DNA from: Candidatus Mediterraneibacter pullistercoris
GTDB lineage: Bacteria > Bacillota > Clostridia > Lachnospirales > Lachnospiraceae
Direction: 5' to 3'
Length of the DNA stretch: 54,159 bases
Assembly: GCA_019116885.1 (NCBI GenBank)
Contig: DXAU01000014.1
Location: 1-54,159 of the forward strand
Position numbers and translations under genes: made by a program. The notes beneath the pieces were generated by a model. It was not told where the DNA came from, made no database searches, and was given only the letters and a program-made list of their open reading frames with translations. Below are positions 15,649 to 24,926 of this stretch, one piece after another. How positions within the stretch are numbered: position 1 is the stretch's first letter; every line of letters starts with the position of its first letter.

Positions 15649-15677
15649 TTGTAAAATCGGTGAATCAGGATTATAAA
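15649..15677 (+). promoter_or_regulatory. Candidate promoter of the ech operon
   Basis: TTGTAA (15649-15654) and TATAAA (15672-15677) are spaced by 17 bases. Transcription would start near 15684, leaving a leader of about 100 bases before the echA ATG. The promoter is divergent from that of hyp, about 45 bases away. Confidence 0.6.
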
Positions 15678-15781
15678 TAAAGATGGTGGTTTTTTTCTGC
15701 TTTGGCGCTGTTTCCGGACAGGATGTCCGGGAGGCCATTTACTATAGAGAAAAGAGAGTGAGTGAAAGGAGGATTACGATA

Positions 15782-17671
15782 ATGATACCATTACTGATCG
15801 GAATTCCGGCAGTGCTGGCGGTGCTGTTCCAGTTTATCAGAAATGAAAAAGCAAGAGGATACGTCGTCTATGCAGGAGCCGGTATTGTTATGCTCACTAC
15901 GGTTATTTTTATCGTTCGCTGGATTTCCGGCGGGGCACAGGTATGGCTGCTCTATCCTGAGACAGAACTGATTGATCATCTGATGACGGCGGGGGACATT
16001 TTTCTGATGTGCCTGATTATCTTTCTGAGTATAAAATACAGGAAGATACTTCCCATTATTCTGTCTGTACTGCAGACAGCACTTGTGGTGTACACGGAGT
16101 TTACCGCAGAGATCAAAACAGGACCGCATATGATGGTGGACTGGCTGACGATCCTGATGTGCATCATCATTGCATTTATCGGCGGGTTTATCTGTATCTA
16201 TACGGTGGGATATATGAAAGGCTATCACGAACATCACAAGGATGTGAAGGACAGACAGCCGTTCTTTTTTTCTATGCTGTTTCTGTTCCTTGCGGCAATG
16301 TTCGGACTGGTACTTTCGCAGAATCTGATCTGGATTTATTTTTTCTGGGAGGTTACAAGTGTCATCTCATTCCTTATGATTGGATATACGCGCACGGATG
16401 AAGCGGTGGGCAACAGTTTCTGCGCCCTCTGGATGAACCTTCTCGGCGGCCTGGGGTTTGCTGTGGCGATCGCGCTGATGGCGCAGATTCATGGGACGGC
16501 AAGTCTTCTTGAAGTGGTCAATATCGGGGCGCTCCTCCCACTGATGTGTCTGTCGCTGGCGGGCCTTACGAAATCGGCGCAGCTTCCGTTTTCCACCTGG
16601 CTTTTGGGAGCTATGGTGGCCCCAACGCCGTCCAGCGCGCTGCTCCACAGTGCGACGATGGTCAAAGCGGGTGTGTATCTTCTGATCCGTATTTCGCCTG
16701 CGCTCGAGGGCAATCTCGTTGGGATTATCGTATCCAGCATCGGCGGCCTTACATTTATCATGGCAAGCATGATGGCGATCGCGCAGAATGATGCGAAAAA
16801 GGTGCTGGCCTTTTCTACCATATCGAACCTGGGGCTGATCGTCGGATGCTCCGGTATCGGCGTGGAGGAGACCGTGTGGGCGGCCATCTTCCTTATGATT
16901 TTCCATGCGGTCAGCAAATCTATGCTGTTCCAGTCTGTGGGAGCTGCGGAAAATACGCTTGGTTCCAGAGACATAGAGGATATGCACGGTCTGATTATCA
17001 CAGTCCCGCGCCTCGCATATATCATGGGGATCGGTATTGCAGGCATGTACCTGGCGCCCTTTGGCATGCTCATTTCAAAATGGGTCGCTCTTAAGGCTTT
17101 TGTGGATTCCGGAAATGTTATTCTGGTGCTTTTCATCGCATATGGCAGCGCCACGACTATGTTCTACTGGACAAAATGGCTGGCGAAACTGCTCTGTTTC
17201 CATATACCGAGAGAGACGGTGAAAGATGTGACGCGCAGGGATGAATATGCCTCCATGTTCTTCCATGCAGCTACAATGATACTGCTCTGCCTGCTCCTTC
17301 CGCTGGTAGCGATAGGAGTGGTGAATCCGATCGTGCGGGAATTGTTCGGAAACTCGAGGGATGTGCTTTCCATGAGCGTGCTCACGACAATGGCGATTAT
17401 GCTTGTCTCGATTTTCATTGTTCCGGCTGTCATGTTCTTTGTCAGCAGAAGATCACACAGAGAGATTGTTCCTATATATATGAACGGAATCAATGAAGGG
17501 GACAACCGTTTCTATGTGAACAGCTACGGAGAGAAAGAGCATCTGTACTTAAGCAACTGGTATCTGCGATTTGAGTTTGGGCGCAGACACCTCAGAGTGC
17601 CGTCCATCATCATGGCGGCGGCAGTGCTCGTTGTCGGCTTCTGCCTTGTAATAGGAGGTGTGTCATGGTAA
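15782..17671 (+). CDS. echA: Ech hydrogenase subunit A (NuoL/MrpA-like)
   Basis: This is a 629-residue polytopic membrane protein of the proton-antiporter family. LLHSATMVKAGVYL and the discontinuous-helix region around FSTISNLGLIVG are typical of NuoL. It forms the ion-translocating arm of the complex. The start chosen is the ATG at 15782 with AAAGGAGG at 15765-15772; the frame is open from 15683, but that would start at the predicted transcription start and lacks a ribosome-binding site. It overlaps echB by a few bases. The order A-B-C-D-E-F identifies a group 4 Ech-type enzyme rather than Mrp or complex I. Confidence 0.93.
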   Translation: MIPLLIGIPAVLAVLFQFIRNEKARGYVVYAGAGIVMLTTVIFIVRWISGGAQVWLLYPETELIDHLMTAGDIFLMCLIIFLSIKYRKILPIILSVLQTALVVYTEFTAEIKTGPHMMVDWLTILMCIIIAFIGGFICIYTVGYMKGYHEHHKDVKDRQPFFFSMLFLFLAAMFGLVLSQNLIWIYFFWEVTSVISFLMIGYTRTDEAVGNSFCALWMNLLGGLGFAVAIALMAQIHGTASLLEVVNIGALLPLMCLSLAGLTKSAQLPFSTWLLGAMVAPTPSSALLHSATMVKAGVYLLIRISPALEGNLVGIIVSSIGGLTFIMASMMAIAQNDAKKVLAFSTISNLGLIVGCSGIGVEETVWAAIFLMIFHAVSKSMLFQSVGAAENTLGSRDIEDMHGLIITVPRLAYIMGIGIAGMYLAPFGMLISKWVALKAFVDSGNVILVLFIAYGSATTMFYWTKWLAKLLCFHIPRETVKDVTRRDEYASMFFHAATMILLCLLLPLVAIGVVNPIVRELFGNSRDVLSMSVLTTMAIMLVSIFIVPAVMFFVSRRSHREIVPIYMNGINEGDNRFYVNSYGEKEHLYLSNWYLRFEFGRRHLRVPSIIMAAAVLVVGFCLVIGGVSW

Positions 17672-18528
17672 AAGTAGTTTTTGTTCTGGCATATCTGATT
17701 TTGGCGCCTTTCCTGGGCTGTCTTTTGGATGGAATAGACCGTATCATCAGTGCGAGGATGCAGCGGAGAAAAGGGCCGGGGCTTCTCCAGCCTTTCTACG
17801 ATCTGGGAAAGCTCTTCTCCAAAGAAATGATTGCGGTTAATAATGTGCAGCTTCTTCTGAACCTGAGCTATCTTGTTATCCTGATGATCGCGGGCTGCAT
17901 GCTCTTTGCAGGAGCGGATCTCCTGATGGTGCTGTTTATCCTTAGTACTGCGGACATGTTTCTTATCATGGCGGCGTCCAGTGATTCCTCGCCATATGCG
18001 AATATGGGAGCGAACAGGGAGATGCTTCAGATGATGGCTTACGAGCCGCTGACGCTCCTGATTGCAGTCGGATTCTACCTGACGACCGGCTCTTTCCAGG
18101 TGTCAGATATTATCCAGGCTGATGTGAGCGCAGTTCTGTGGATGCCGGGACTTCTGGTTGGATTTATGTTCACAGCGGCGATCAAATTCAGGAAATCACC
18201 GTTTGACCTTTCTACAAGCCATCATGCGCATCAGGAGCTGGTAAAAGGACTGACGACAGAGATGTCAGGCACTACGCTCGCGATCATGGATATTGCGGAA
18301 TACTATGAAAAAGTACTGCTGTTCGGTATTTTCTTCCTGTTCTTTGTGAACAGTACATGGTGGAGCTGGATCGCAGCGCTCCTGGTCTGTGTCGTGATAT
18401 TTTTTATGGAGACACTGTGGGACAATATCAGCGCGCGTGTGAAATGGAAGACTCTGCTCTATAGCTGCTGGGTGGTAACACTGGTGGCCGGAGGAGTAAA
18501 TATACTGATCTTAATGCTGGACAAGTGA
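17665..18528 (+). CDS. echB: Ech hydrogenase subunit B (NuoH-like)
   Basis: This is a 287-residue membrane protein of the NuoH/HycD family with about eight hydrophobic segments. The motifs RMQRRKGPGLLQPFYDLGKL and KFRKSPFDLSTSHHAHQELV match the loops that contact the hydrogenase module in this family. It anchors the peripheral subunits and links their redox chemistry to ion movement. The ATG overlaps the echA stop, and GGAGGTG stands just upstream. Confidence 0.94.
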   Translation: MVKVVFVLAYLILAPFLGCLLDGIDRIISARMQRRKGPGLLQPFYDLGKLFSKEMIAVNNVQLLLNLSYLVILMIAGCMLFAGADLLMVLFILSTADMFLIMAASSDSSPYANMGANREMLQMMAYEPLTLLIAVGFYLTTGSFQVSDIIQADVSAVLWMPGLLVGFMFTAAIKFRKSPFDLSTSHHAHQELVKGLTTEMSGTTLAIMDIAEYYEKVLLFGIFFLFFVNSTWWSWIAALLVCVVIFFMETLWDNISARVKWKTLLYSCWVVTLVAGGVNILILMLDK

Positions 18529-18545
18529 GCAGGAGGTTAAAAACT

Positions 18546-18983
18546 ATGAATAAAGTATCTAAATCGCCGTGGCTGCTCCATTATGATGCCAGCAGCTGCA
18601 ACGGATGTGACATCGAGGTCCTCGACTGTCTTACGCCAAAGTATGATATCGAGCGTTTCGGGATCATCAATACGGGAGATCCGTTCCAGGCCGATATCCT
18701 CCTGATAACAGGCGGTGTGAACAGCCAGACCGAAAGTGTTGTAAAACAGCTTTACAGCCAGATGCCGGAGCCGAAAGTCGTGGTAGCTGTCGGGATCTGC
18801 GCGTGTACGGGCGGTGTGTTTAAAGAATGTTACAATATCAAAGGCGGGATCGACACGGTGATCCCGGTCGATGTGTATGTGCCGGGCTGCGCTGCCCGGC
18901 CGGAAGCGATCATAGACGGAGTCGTGAAGGCTCTGGGGGTTCTGGATGAGAAACAGGCGGCAATGCAGAAGAGCAGGAGGTGA
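18546..18983 (+). CDS. echC: Ech hydrogenase small subunit C (NuoB-like)
   Basis: This is a 145-residue iron-sulfur protein that holds the proximal 4Fe-4S cluster. Ligands are C18 and C21 (CNGC), one from GICACTGG (C85 or C87), and C115 (PGCAARPE). It carries electrons between EchF and the Ni-Fe site in EchE. The start chosen is the ATG at 18546, with AGGAGG at 18531-18536; the frame is open from 18525, but that start would overlap echB without a ribosome-binding site. Confidence 0.95.
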   Translation: MNKVSKSPWLLHYDASSCNGCDIEVLDCLTPKYDIERFGIINTGDPFQADILLITGGVNSQTESVVKQLYSQMPEPKVVVAVGICACTGGVFKECYNIKGGIDTVIPVDVYVPGCAARPEAIIDGVVKALGVLDEKQAAMQKSRR

Positions 18984-18988
18984 CAGAA

Positions 18989-19336
18989 ATGGTCGGCAGA
19001 AATGAGATAACGAAGATAACGAGAGCTCAGTTTTTCCCTGCGGTTGTGCAAAAGAAGACAGAGAACTGGCGTCTGGTCCAGATCTGTGCAGTGTCTGTGG
19101 ATCACGGATATGAGATGAGCTATTCCTTCTGCAAAGGATATGACATGGAGACGTACCGTCTGGAACTGGAGGAAGAGGACGAAGTGGCCAGCATCACTCA
19201 GATATACCCGTGTGCTTTTCTGCAGGAAAATGAGGCGAAACAGCTCTTTGGAGTAAATATCACGAACATCAAGCCGGATTATAAGGATAAGGTTTACCGG
19301 ATCGATGAGACGACACCGTTTAAGAAGAAGGAGTAG
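18989..19336 (+). CDS. echD: Ech hydrogenase subunit D (NuoC-like)
   Basis: This is a 115-residue soluble subunit of the NuoC/HycE N-terminal family. The segment SITQIYPCAFLQENEAKQLF corresponds to the conserved region that packs against the large subunit. The ATG at 18989 follows AGGAGG (18975-18980) at 8 bases; a GTG at 18980 lies inside the ribosome-binding site and is less likely. It has no metal site and is structural in the complex. It is followed by echE after 6 bases. Confidence 0.88.
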   Translation: MVGRNEITKITRAQFFPAVVQKKTENWRLVQICAVSVDHGYEMSYSFCKGYDMETYRLELEEEDEVASITQIYPCAFLQENEAKQLFGVNITNIKPDYKDKVYRIDETTPFKKKE

Positions 19337-19342
19337 GCAGAG

Positions 19343-20422
19343 ATGGCAAAGAGAAGTATAGTACCTTTTGGTCCCCAGCATCCCGTACTGCCGGAACCGG
19401 TACATCTGGATCTGATTCTGGAAGATGAGACAGTGGTAGGTGCGGTCCCGAGCATCGGGTACATCCACAGGGGACTTGAGAAACTTGTAGATAAGAGAGA
19501 CTTTAAACAGTATTCCTATATCGCAGAGAGAATCTGTGGAATCTGCAGCTGCGGACACGGACTGGGCTACTGTATGGCGATAGAGGAAGTCATGGGGATT
19601 GAGGTGCCGGAGAGGGCGGATTATCTCCGTGTCATATGGGTGGAGATGAGCCGTATTCACAGCCATCTGCTCTGGCTCGGACTGCTGGCAGATGCCATGG
19701 GATTTGAGAGTCTGTTCATGGAGAGCTGGAGGATCAGAGAAAAGATTCTGGATATGTTCGATGAGACGGCAGGCGGCAGGATTATTCACTCGGTGAATCA
19801 GGTGGGCGGAGTCCAGAAAGATATGGACAGCACCATGCTGAATCATCTGCTTGAAACAGTCAGAGACATGGAAAAAGATTTAAAACCTGTGGTCGATACG
19901 TTCCTTCTGGACTATTCCGTACAGACCCGCCTGAAAGGGACAGGCATCCTCACGGCGGACGATGCTGTCGCCCTTGGAGCAGTAGGTCCGATGCTGCGGG
20001 CGAGCGGAGTCGAGTATGACGCCCGTGTGCTCGGTTACGGAGCATATAAGAACCTGACCGTTGGCCCGATCACATCCAGCGATGGAGACTGTTACGGCCG
20101 ATGCGAGGTGCGGCTTAAAGAACTCTTCCAGTCTTTTGACCTGATCCGCGAAGCGGTCGGGAAGATGCCTGCAGGGGAGATCAGCGTGCCGGTGAAAGGA
20201 AACCCGTCCGGAGAGTATTTCGTGAGGATCGAACAGCCCAGGGGAGAGGCGATCTATTATATCAAGGGAAACGGAACAAAATATCTGGACCGTTTTCGTC
20301 TGCGCACGCCTACGACGAGCAACATCCCGCCTCTGGTGGAGACGCTCAAAGGATGTCAGCTGGCGGATGTGCCGGTCCTGATCCTGACCATTGATCCATG
20401 CGTGAGCTGTACAGAGCGCTGA
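19343..20422 (+). CDS. echE: Ech hydrogenase large subunit E, Ni-Fe catalytic
   Basis: This 359-residue protein is the catalytic subunit. It keeps both nickel-binding motifs: RICGICSCGHG (C65, C68) and the C-terminal DPCVSCTER (C353, C356). Complex I NuoD lacks these cysteines, so this is a real hydrogenase. The protein ends right after the arginine of DPCxxCxxR. Large subunits that need a maturation endopeptidase carry a tail here, so none should be needed, as known for Ech. It probably makes H2 from reduced ferredoxin and pumps ions; the reverse reaction is possible. Confidence 0.97.
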   Translation: MAKRSIVPFGPQHPVLPEPVHLDLILEDETVVGAVPSIGYIHRGLEKLVDKRDFKQYSYIAERICGICSCGHGLGYCMAIEEVMGIEVPERADYLRVIWVEMSRIHSHLLWLGLLADAMGFESLFMESWRIREKILDMFDETAGGRIIHSVNQVGGVQKDMDSTMLNHLLETVRDMEKDLKPVVDTFLLDYSVQTRLKGTGILTADDAVALGAVGPMLRASGVEYDARVLGYGAYKNLTVGPITSSDGDCYGRCEVRLKELFQSFDLIREAVGKMPAGEISVPVKGNPSGEYFVRIEQPRGEAIYYIKGNGTKYLDRFRLRTPTTSNIPPLVETLKGCQLADVPVLILTIDPCVSCTER

Positions 20423-20491
20423 CGGCATGGCCAGGTGAAGTTGTGTATACGGAGTTTAGCCGGCTGTTAAGCGGCGGAATGGAGCGGTAAT

Positions 20492-21055
20492 ATGGATAAA
20501 ACGAGAATGTTTGCATTTGCCGGAAGGGTACTTGGAAACCTTTTTCGGAAACCGGCAACGACGCGGTATCCTGAAGAGCCCATAGAGTATCCGGAGAGGA
20601 TGAGGGGGCACATCAGGGTTGAGATGGAAAACTGCATCACCTGCGGGATGTGTATGAGGTCATGTCCCTCCCAGGCCATCCGGGTGGACCGGAAAGCAGG
20701 AACATGGACAATCGAGCGCTTTGACTGCGTGCAGTGCGGATTCTGTGTGCTCGCGTGCCCGAAGAAATGTCTGTTCATGGAAAAAGGCTATACAGAGCCG
20801 GACACTCTGAAGAAGAGCGAGACATTTACAAAGCCGAAAGAAGAGAAAAAAGAGGAGGCGGACGCAGCGGGCGGAAAGCCTGTTCTGGATTCAGAGAAGT
20901 GTGTATACTGTACACTCTGCGCAAAGAAATGCCCTCAGGAGGCGATCCATGTGGAGAGGAAAGAGAAGATATGGAAGCTGGATGATGAGAAATGCGTGGA
21001 GTGCGGGATATGCGCGGGAGCGTGTCCGAAAAAAGCAATCGGGCTGAAAGAGTAA
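20492..21055 (+). CDS. echF: Ech hydrogenase subunit F with an extra ferredoxin domain
   Basis: This is a 187-residue iron-sulfur protein. The first half matches EchF/NuoI, with CITCGMCMRSCP (near 49-60) and CVQCGFCVLACP (near 79-90). A charged linker rich in Lys and Glu follows, then a second bacterial-ferredoxin domain with CVYCTLCAKKCP and CVECGICAGACP. Each motif is CX2CX2CX3C, so four 4Fe-4S clusters are expected. Typical EchF has only two. The extra domain may be a built-in electron donor or docking module (inference). The frame is continuous and the stop follows the last domain. A 69-base gap separates it from echE. Confidence 0.92.
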   Translation: MDKTRMFAFAGRVLGNLFRKPATTRYPEEPIEYPERMRGHIRVEMENCITCGMCMRSCPSQAIRVDRKAGTWTIERFDCVQCGFCVLACPKKCLFMEKGYTEPDTLKKSETFTKPKEEKKEEADAAGGKPVLDSEKCVYCTLCAKKCPQEAIHVERKEKIWKLDDEKCVECGICAGACPKKAIGLKE

Positions 21056-21097
21056 GAGGATTATGATTGGTTTTGTACCGCAGGGAATGTAACACCT

Positions 21098-24000
21098 ATG
21101 AATCATTATATTGCACAGAGTATCTTCAGATCCATCCATGAGGGAAAATGGCTCAGCATCGAGTACCGCAATCAGAATGATGAGACGACGAGTTACTGGA
21201 TCGCTGTTAATGGGATCAATGTGAAAAACAGGACGCTGAGTGTAGACGGCTTCCACCTCACGAAGCATACGGTCGGAGAATTCCGGGTGATCTATCTGGA
21301 TTCCATCCTGTCTGCATCCGTGGTGGAGGCTTCCTATACAAAGATACGCCCTGAGCTGGTCAGAGATATTGAGGAGCAGCCGGAGAAGTATGATTCTATC
21401 TTCGGGCGGCCTGTAAATTTAAAGATCCTGAACTATCTGGCTGACTGCAGCCGGCTCGATACAGAACTCTACGAATGTGACTATTCCCTGATTCACAAGA
21501 TGGACGGAAGTACCCTGCAGGGGAGAGAGTACCATTTGACAGATGAGCAGTTCGCCGAGTTTGTGCGGCAGTTCCAGCGTGAAAGCACGCATAAGGCGGA
21601 CGGCCGGAAATCAGGAGAGCATACATGGAAGTACCGTCAGCTTGCCCTGAATGAACTGAGTATTCCCGTGCGCGGCAGAAGCGCAGGGGGAGAGGCGCTG
21701 TATGTGATGGCTTACCGCAGGCTGAACCTGGATGTGCGCCGAAGAACGCTGAGAGCAGATGACGATGTAACGATATGCAGGGAGTTTACCGTTGGCGGAG
21801 AGCAGGAGAGCATCCGCCGTTATATGGACCCGGCTGATTATGATCTGCTCAATGACTTTGAGAAGAACCGGGAAATCATAAAAGACAGGCTTACTGTTTA
21901 CAATCAGCTAAGACAGGGGGTGGACGACCGCCCTTATATTATTGCGCTTGGAAGAGACATCAAGGTGGATCTGAACAGTGAGTATCAGTGGATTGCGAAA
22001 AGTCTGGAAGAGGGGAACGAGACATATCCGGTCAGGGCTTTTTTCGGGAAAATGACGTCAAGGCCCGTGAGACGCAGGGAATATCCGCTGGCGATCCTTG
22101 AGAAAAAGGTGAATCTGGATCAGCTTCTTGCCATCCACAACGCTGTGAAATATCCTGTGACCTATGTGCAGGGACCGCCTGGAACAGGGAAATCCTATAC
22201 CATCATCAATACGATTATCACGGCATTTTTTAACGAGAAGACCGTGCTGTTTTCTTCCTATAACAGGCAGCCGATCAACACAGTCGTGGATAAGCTCAAG
22301 GCGATGGAGTATAAAAAGGGCATCCGCATCCCTTTTCCTGTGATACGTCTGGGAAATGCAGATTTTACAAAAGAAGCGCTCAAAGAGATGAAAGAATTCT
22401 ACGCTGAGCTTGGGAAGTGGAAAGTATTTGAGGGAACTCTGGAAAAGAACCGGGATGAAAAGACTGCCCGCGCAAAACGGCTCACGGAGCTTTTGCGGAA
22501 ATATGAAGAGACGCTCAGCCTCAGAGAGAAGAAAGAGGCGATCGAGTGTCTGATGAGCACGAACCGGCATCTGACATTTCAGGCGGACCTTCAGGGGCGG
22601 CAGCTAGCCGAAATAGAACGGGAACTCGAAGACATTGGAGAGATCACGAACGCCCAGGCGCTGGAACTGCTGGACGATGATGAGAAGGAGTTCCGGAAAT
22701 ACCTGCATTTTACCTCGATCCGCTGTCTGAAGAGAATGGCGGAGCCAAAAAACAGGGATCTGCGGAATATTCTCGAGATCGAGGATGAAAACGAGCAGGT
22801 AAAAGCGTTCAACCAGTATATCAGAGAACCGGAGAGTCTGAAGCGTTTTTTAAAGATATTTCCTGTTGTTGCGGCGACCTGTATCTCCGCACACAGGCTC
22901 GGGAAACCGGAGCCTTATTTTGACATGACGATCATGGACGAGGCAAGCCAGTGCAATACTGCCATGTCGCTGGTTCCGGTCATCAGGGGAAAGAATCTGA
23001 TGCTGGTGGGCGATCCCCAGCAGCTTAGTCCGGTGATTCTGCTGGATGAAAAGGACAACATGATCCTTCGCCAGCGATACCGTATACCAGAGGAATATGA
23101 CTACATAAAGAACTCCATATACAAGGCGTTTCTGGCGAATGACGCGGTGAGTGAAGAGATCCTGCTGCGGCATCATTACAGGTGCTGTCCGTCCATCATT
23201 ACATTTAACAACAAAAAATATTACAATAATAAACTGCTCATCGAGAGTGGGGCAGATCCGGAAACTCCGCTTGTTTATGTAGACGTGGCGGACAACCGGA
23301 CAGACTGTAAGAATACTGCGCCGGAAGAAGCGGCGCGCATCCTGGAATATGCGAAAAGGCATCCACAGAAGGAGATCGGCATTATTACGCCGTTTGCCAA
23401 TCAGAAAGATCACATCAACGGACTGCTGAAGAAGGAAAAACTGGACAACGTATCCTGCGGCACAGTCCATACATTTCAGGGGGATCAGAAAGACATCATC
23501 CTGTTTTCCACCGCCCTGACTGACCAGACGTCGGACAAGACTTACAACTGGCTGAAGAACAACCGGGAGCTCATCAACGTGGCGACTTCAAGAGCAGTCG
23601 AGAAGCTGGTGCTCTTTTCGAGTACAAAGAATCTGGAACGGCTGCACCGGGATGCGGACAGGGATGATATGTACGAACTGGTGCAGTATATAAGGAAAAA
23701 CGGCGCTTATGAAGTGACTCCCGACGAGGTGACTTCCCGGGCGCTTGGCGTCAAACCTTACAGTACGCAGACAGAAGAGGCGTTTCTGGTAAGCCTGAAC
23801 CATGCACTTGGCAATATCCTGAACAATGGCAGGAGATGTGCGGTCAGAAAAGAAGTGGCAGTATCACAGATGTTCCGGGAGGAGATCTCCGGTGACAGTC
23901 TGTTTGGCAATGGAAGATTCGATTTTGTGATCTGCGAACGGGAATCCGGAGGAGGCGAGACGCCGATCCTGGCAATAGAACTGGACGGGATGGAGCATCA

Positions 24001-24151
24001 GGACGATGAACTGATAAAAAGGCGTGACAGAAAGAAGTCGCAAATATGCCGGGCGCACGGTTTTGAACTGATAAGAGTGGAAAACTCCTACGCCAGACGA
24101 TATTATTATATCAAGGAAATACTGGAAGAATATTTCAAAAGGATAAGGTGA
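21098..24151 (+). CDS. SF1 helicase with N-terminal WYL-like and C-terminal nuclease domains
   Basis: This is a 1017-residue protein. Residues about 1-80 resemble a WYL-type ligand-binding module (GKWLSIEYRNQNDE, then VNGINVKNRTLSVDGFHL). A UPF1-like superfamily 1 helicase follows, with Walker A GPPGTGKS near 358, MDEASQ near 613, GDPQQLSPV, and VATSRAVEKLVLFSS. Residues about 935-990 look like a DUF2726/PD-(D/E)XK nuclease (RFDFVI, LAIELDGMEHQ, RDRKKSQICRAHGFELIRV). The plan suggests DNA repair or defence. It starts 42 bases after echF, probably by read-through, with only a weak ribosome-binding site (AGGGAATG). The helicase call is firm; the two flanking domains are less certain. Confidence 0.85.
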   Translation: MNHYIAQSIFRSIHEGKWLSIEYRNQNDETTSYWIAVNGINVKNRTLSVDGFHLTKHTVGEFRVIYLDSILSASVVEASYTKIRPELVRDIEEQPEKYDSIFGRPVNLKILNYLADCSRLDTELYECDYSLIHKMDGSTLQGREYHLTDEQFAEFVRQFQRESTHKADGRKSGEHTWKYRQLALNELSIPVRGRSAGGEALYVMAYRRLNLDVRRRTLRADDDVTICREFTVGGEQESIRRYMDPADYDLLNDFEKNREIIKDRLTVYNQLRQGVDDRPYIIALGRDIKVDLNSEYQWIAKSLEEGNETYPVRAFFGKMTSRPVRRREYPLAILEKKVNLDQLLAIHNAVKYPVTYVQGPPGTGKSYTIINTIITAFFNEKTVLFSSYNRQPINTVVDKLKAMEYKKGIRIPFPVIRLGNADFTKEALKEMKEFYAELGKWKVFEGTLEKNRDEKTARAKRLTELLRKYEETLSLREKKEAIECLMSTNRHLTFQADLQGRQLAEIERELEDIGEITNAQALELLDDDEKEFRKYLHFTSIRCLKRMAEPKNRDLRNILEIEDENEQVKAFNQYIREPESLKRFLKIFPVVAATCISAHRLGKPEPYFDMTIMDEASQCNTAMSLVPVIRGKNLMLVGDPQQLSPVILLDEKDNMILRQRYRIPEEYDYIKNSIYKAFLANDAVSEEILLRHHYRCCPSIITFNNKKYYNNKLLIESGADPETPLVYVDVADNRTDCKNTAPEEAARILEYAKRHPQKEIGIITPFANQKDHINGLLKKEKLDNVSCGTVHTFQGDQKDIILFSTALTDQTSDKTYNWLKNNRELINVATSRAVEKLVLFSSTKNLERLHRDADRDDMYELVQYIRKNGAYEVTPDEVTSRALGVKPYSTQTEEAFLVSLNHALGNILNNGRRCAVRKEVAVSQMFREEISGDSLFGNGRFDFVICERESGGGETPILAIELDGMEHQDDELIKRRDRKKSQICRAHGFELIRVENSYARRYYYIKEILEEYFKRIR

Positions 24152-24230
24152 CAATGGGTTTTGATTTCTATAAACGGGCTGCCATTGTCTGCCGGTCCAT
24201 CCCATGCGGGAAAGAAACAGGGGGATTGCT

Positions 24231-24926
24231 ATGGCTTTATACGCAATGGGAGATTTTCACCTCTCTTTTGCAGTGGATAAACCGATGGATGTATTCGGGG
24301 ATGAGTGGAAGAACCACGTCAGGAAGATTGAGAAATACTGGAAGAAATATGTAAAGGAGACGGATACTGCGGTCATCACCGGTGATCATTCCTGGGGGAG
24401 AAATCTTCAGGAGTGCAGAGAAGACCTGGAGTTCATCGCGGCGCTTCCCGGGCGCAAGATCCTGCTTCGGGGCAATCATGATATGTTCTGGGATGCGAAG
24501 AAGACAGAGCGTCTGAACAGCCTGTACAAGGGACGTCTTAACTTTCTCCAGAATAATTTCTATGCATATGAAGATTATGCCCTTGTAGGTACGAAAGGAT
24601 ACTGCTATGAGGGCAAAGACACTTATGAGCATTTTGAGAAGATCAGGGACAGAGAGCTTGCAAGGCTGCGCACGTCTTTTGAGGCCGCGGCGTCGGCAGG
24701 ATACAGGAAGTTTCTTATGTTTCTCCACTATCCGCCGACGAGCATCGGTGAGACAGAGAGCGGATTCACAAGGATGGCTCAGGAATACGGGACGGAGCAG
24801 GTCGTCTATTCCCACTGCCATGGGAAAGCAAGATATGGCGACAGTTTTCACGGAGATGTTGACGGCACAGTCTATCATCTTGTGTCTTCAGATTACCTGA
24901 GATTCAGACCGGAAAGGATATTATGA
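24231..24926 (+). CDS. Metallophosphoesterase family protein
   Basis: This 231-residue calcineurin-like phosphoesterase has the metal-binding motifs GDFHLSF, ITGDHSWG, LRGNHDMFW, FLHYPP and YSHCHGK in the correct order. The usual GDxH, GD, GNHD, H and GHTH-type pattern is kept, with SHCHG in the last block. The start chosen is the ATG at 24231, preceded by AGGGGGA at 24219-24225; a start at 24204 has no clear ribosome-binding site. Its stop overlaps the yaaA start as ATGA. The substrate cannot be told from sequence; such proteins hydrolyse phosphodiesters or phosphoproteins. Confidence 0.88.
   Translation: MALYAMGDFHLSFAVDKPMDVFGDEWKNHVRKIEKYWKKYVKETDTAVITGDHSWGRNLQECREDLEFIAALPGRKILLRGNHDMFWDAKKTERLNSLYKGRLNFLQNNFYAYEDYALVGTKGYCYEGKDTYEHFEKIRDRELARLRTSFEAAASAGYRKFLMFLHYPPTSIGETESGFTRMAQEYGTEQVVYSHCHGKARYGDSFHGDVDGTVYHLVSSDYLRFRPERIL

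Noticed and set aside
15683-15781. Longer N-terminus for EchA starting at 15683
   Set aside because: It would begin at the predicted transcription start, has no ribosome-binding site, and adds residues not expected for NuoL-like proteins.
20492-21055. EchF doubling as a frameshift or assembly duplication
   Set aside because: The two halves differ clearly in sequence, and the linker and frame are continuous, so a true fusion is the better reading.
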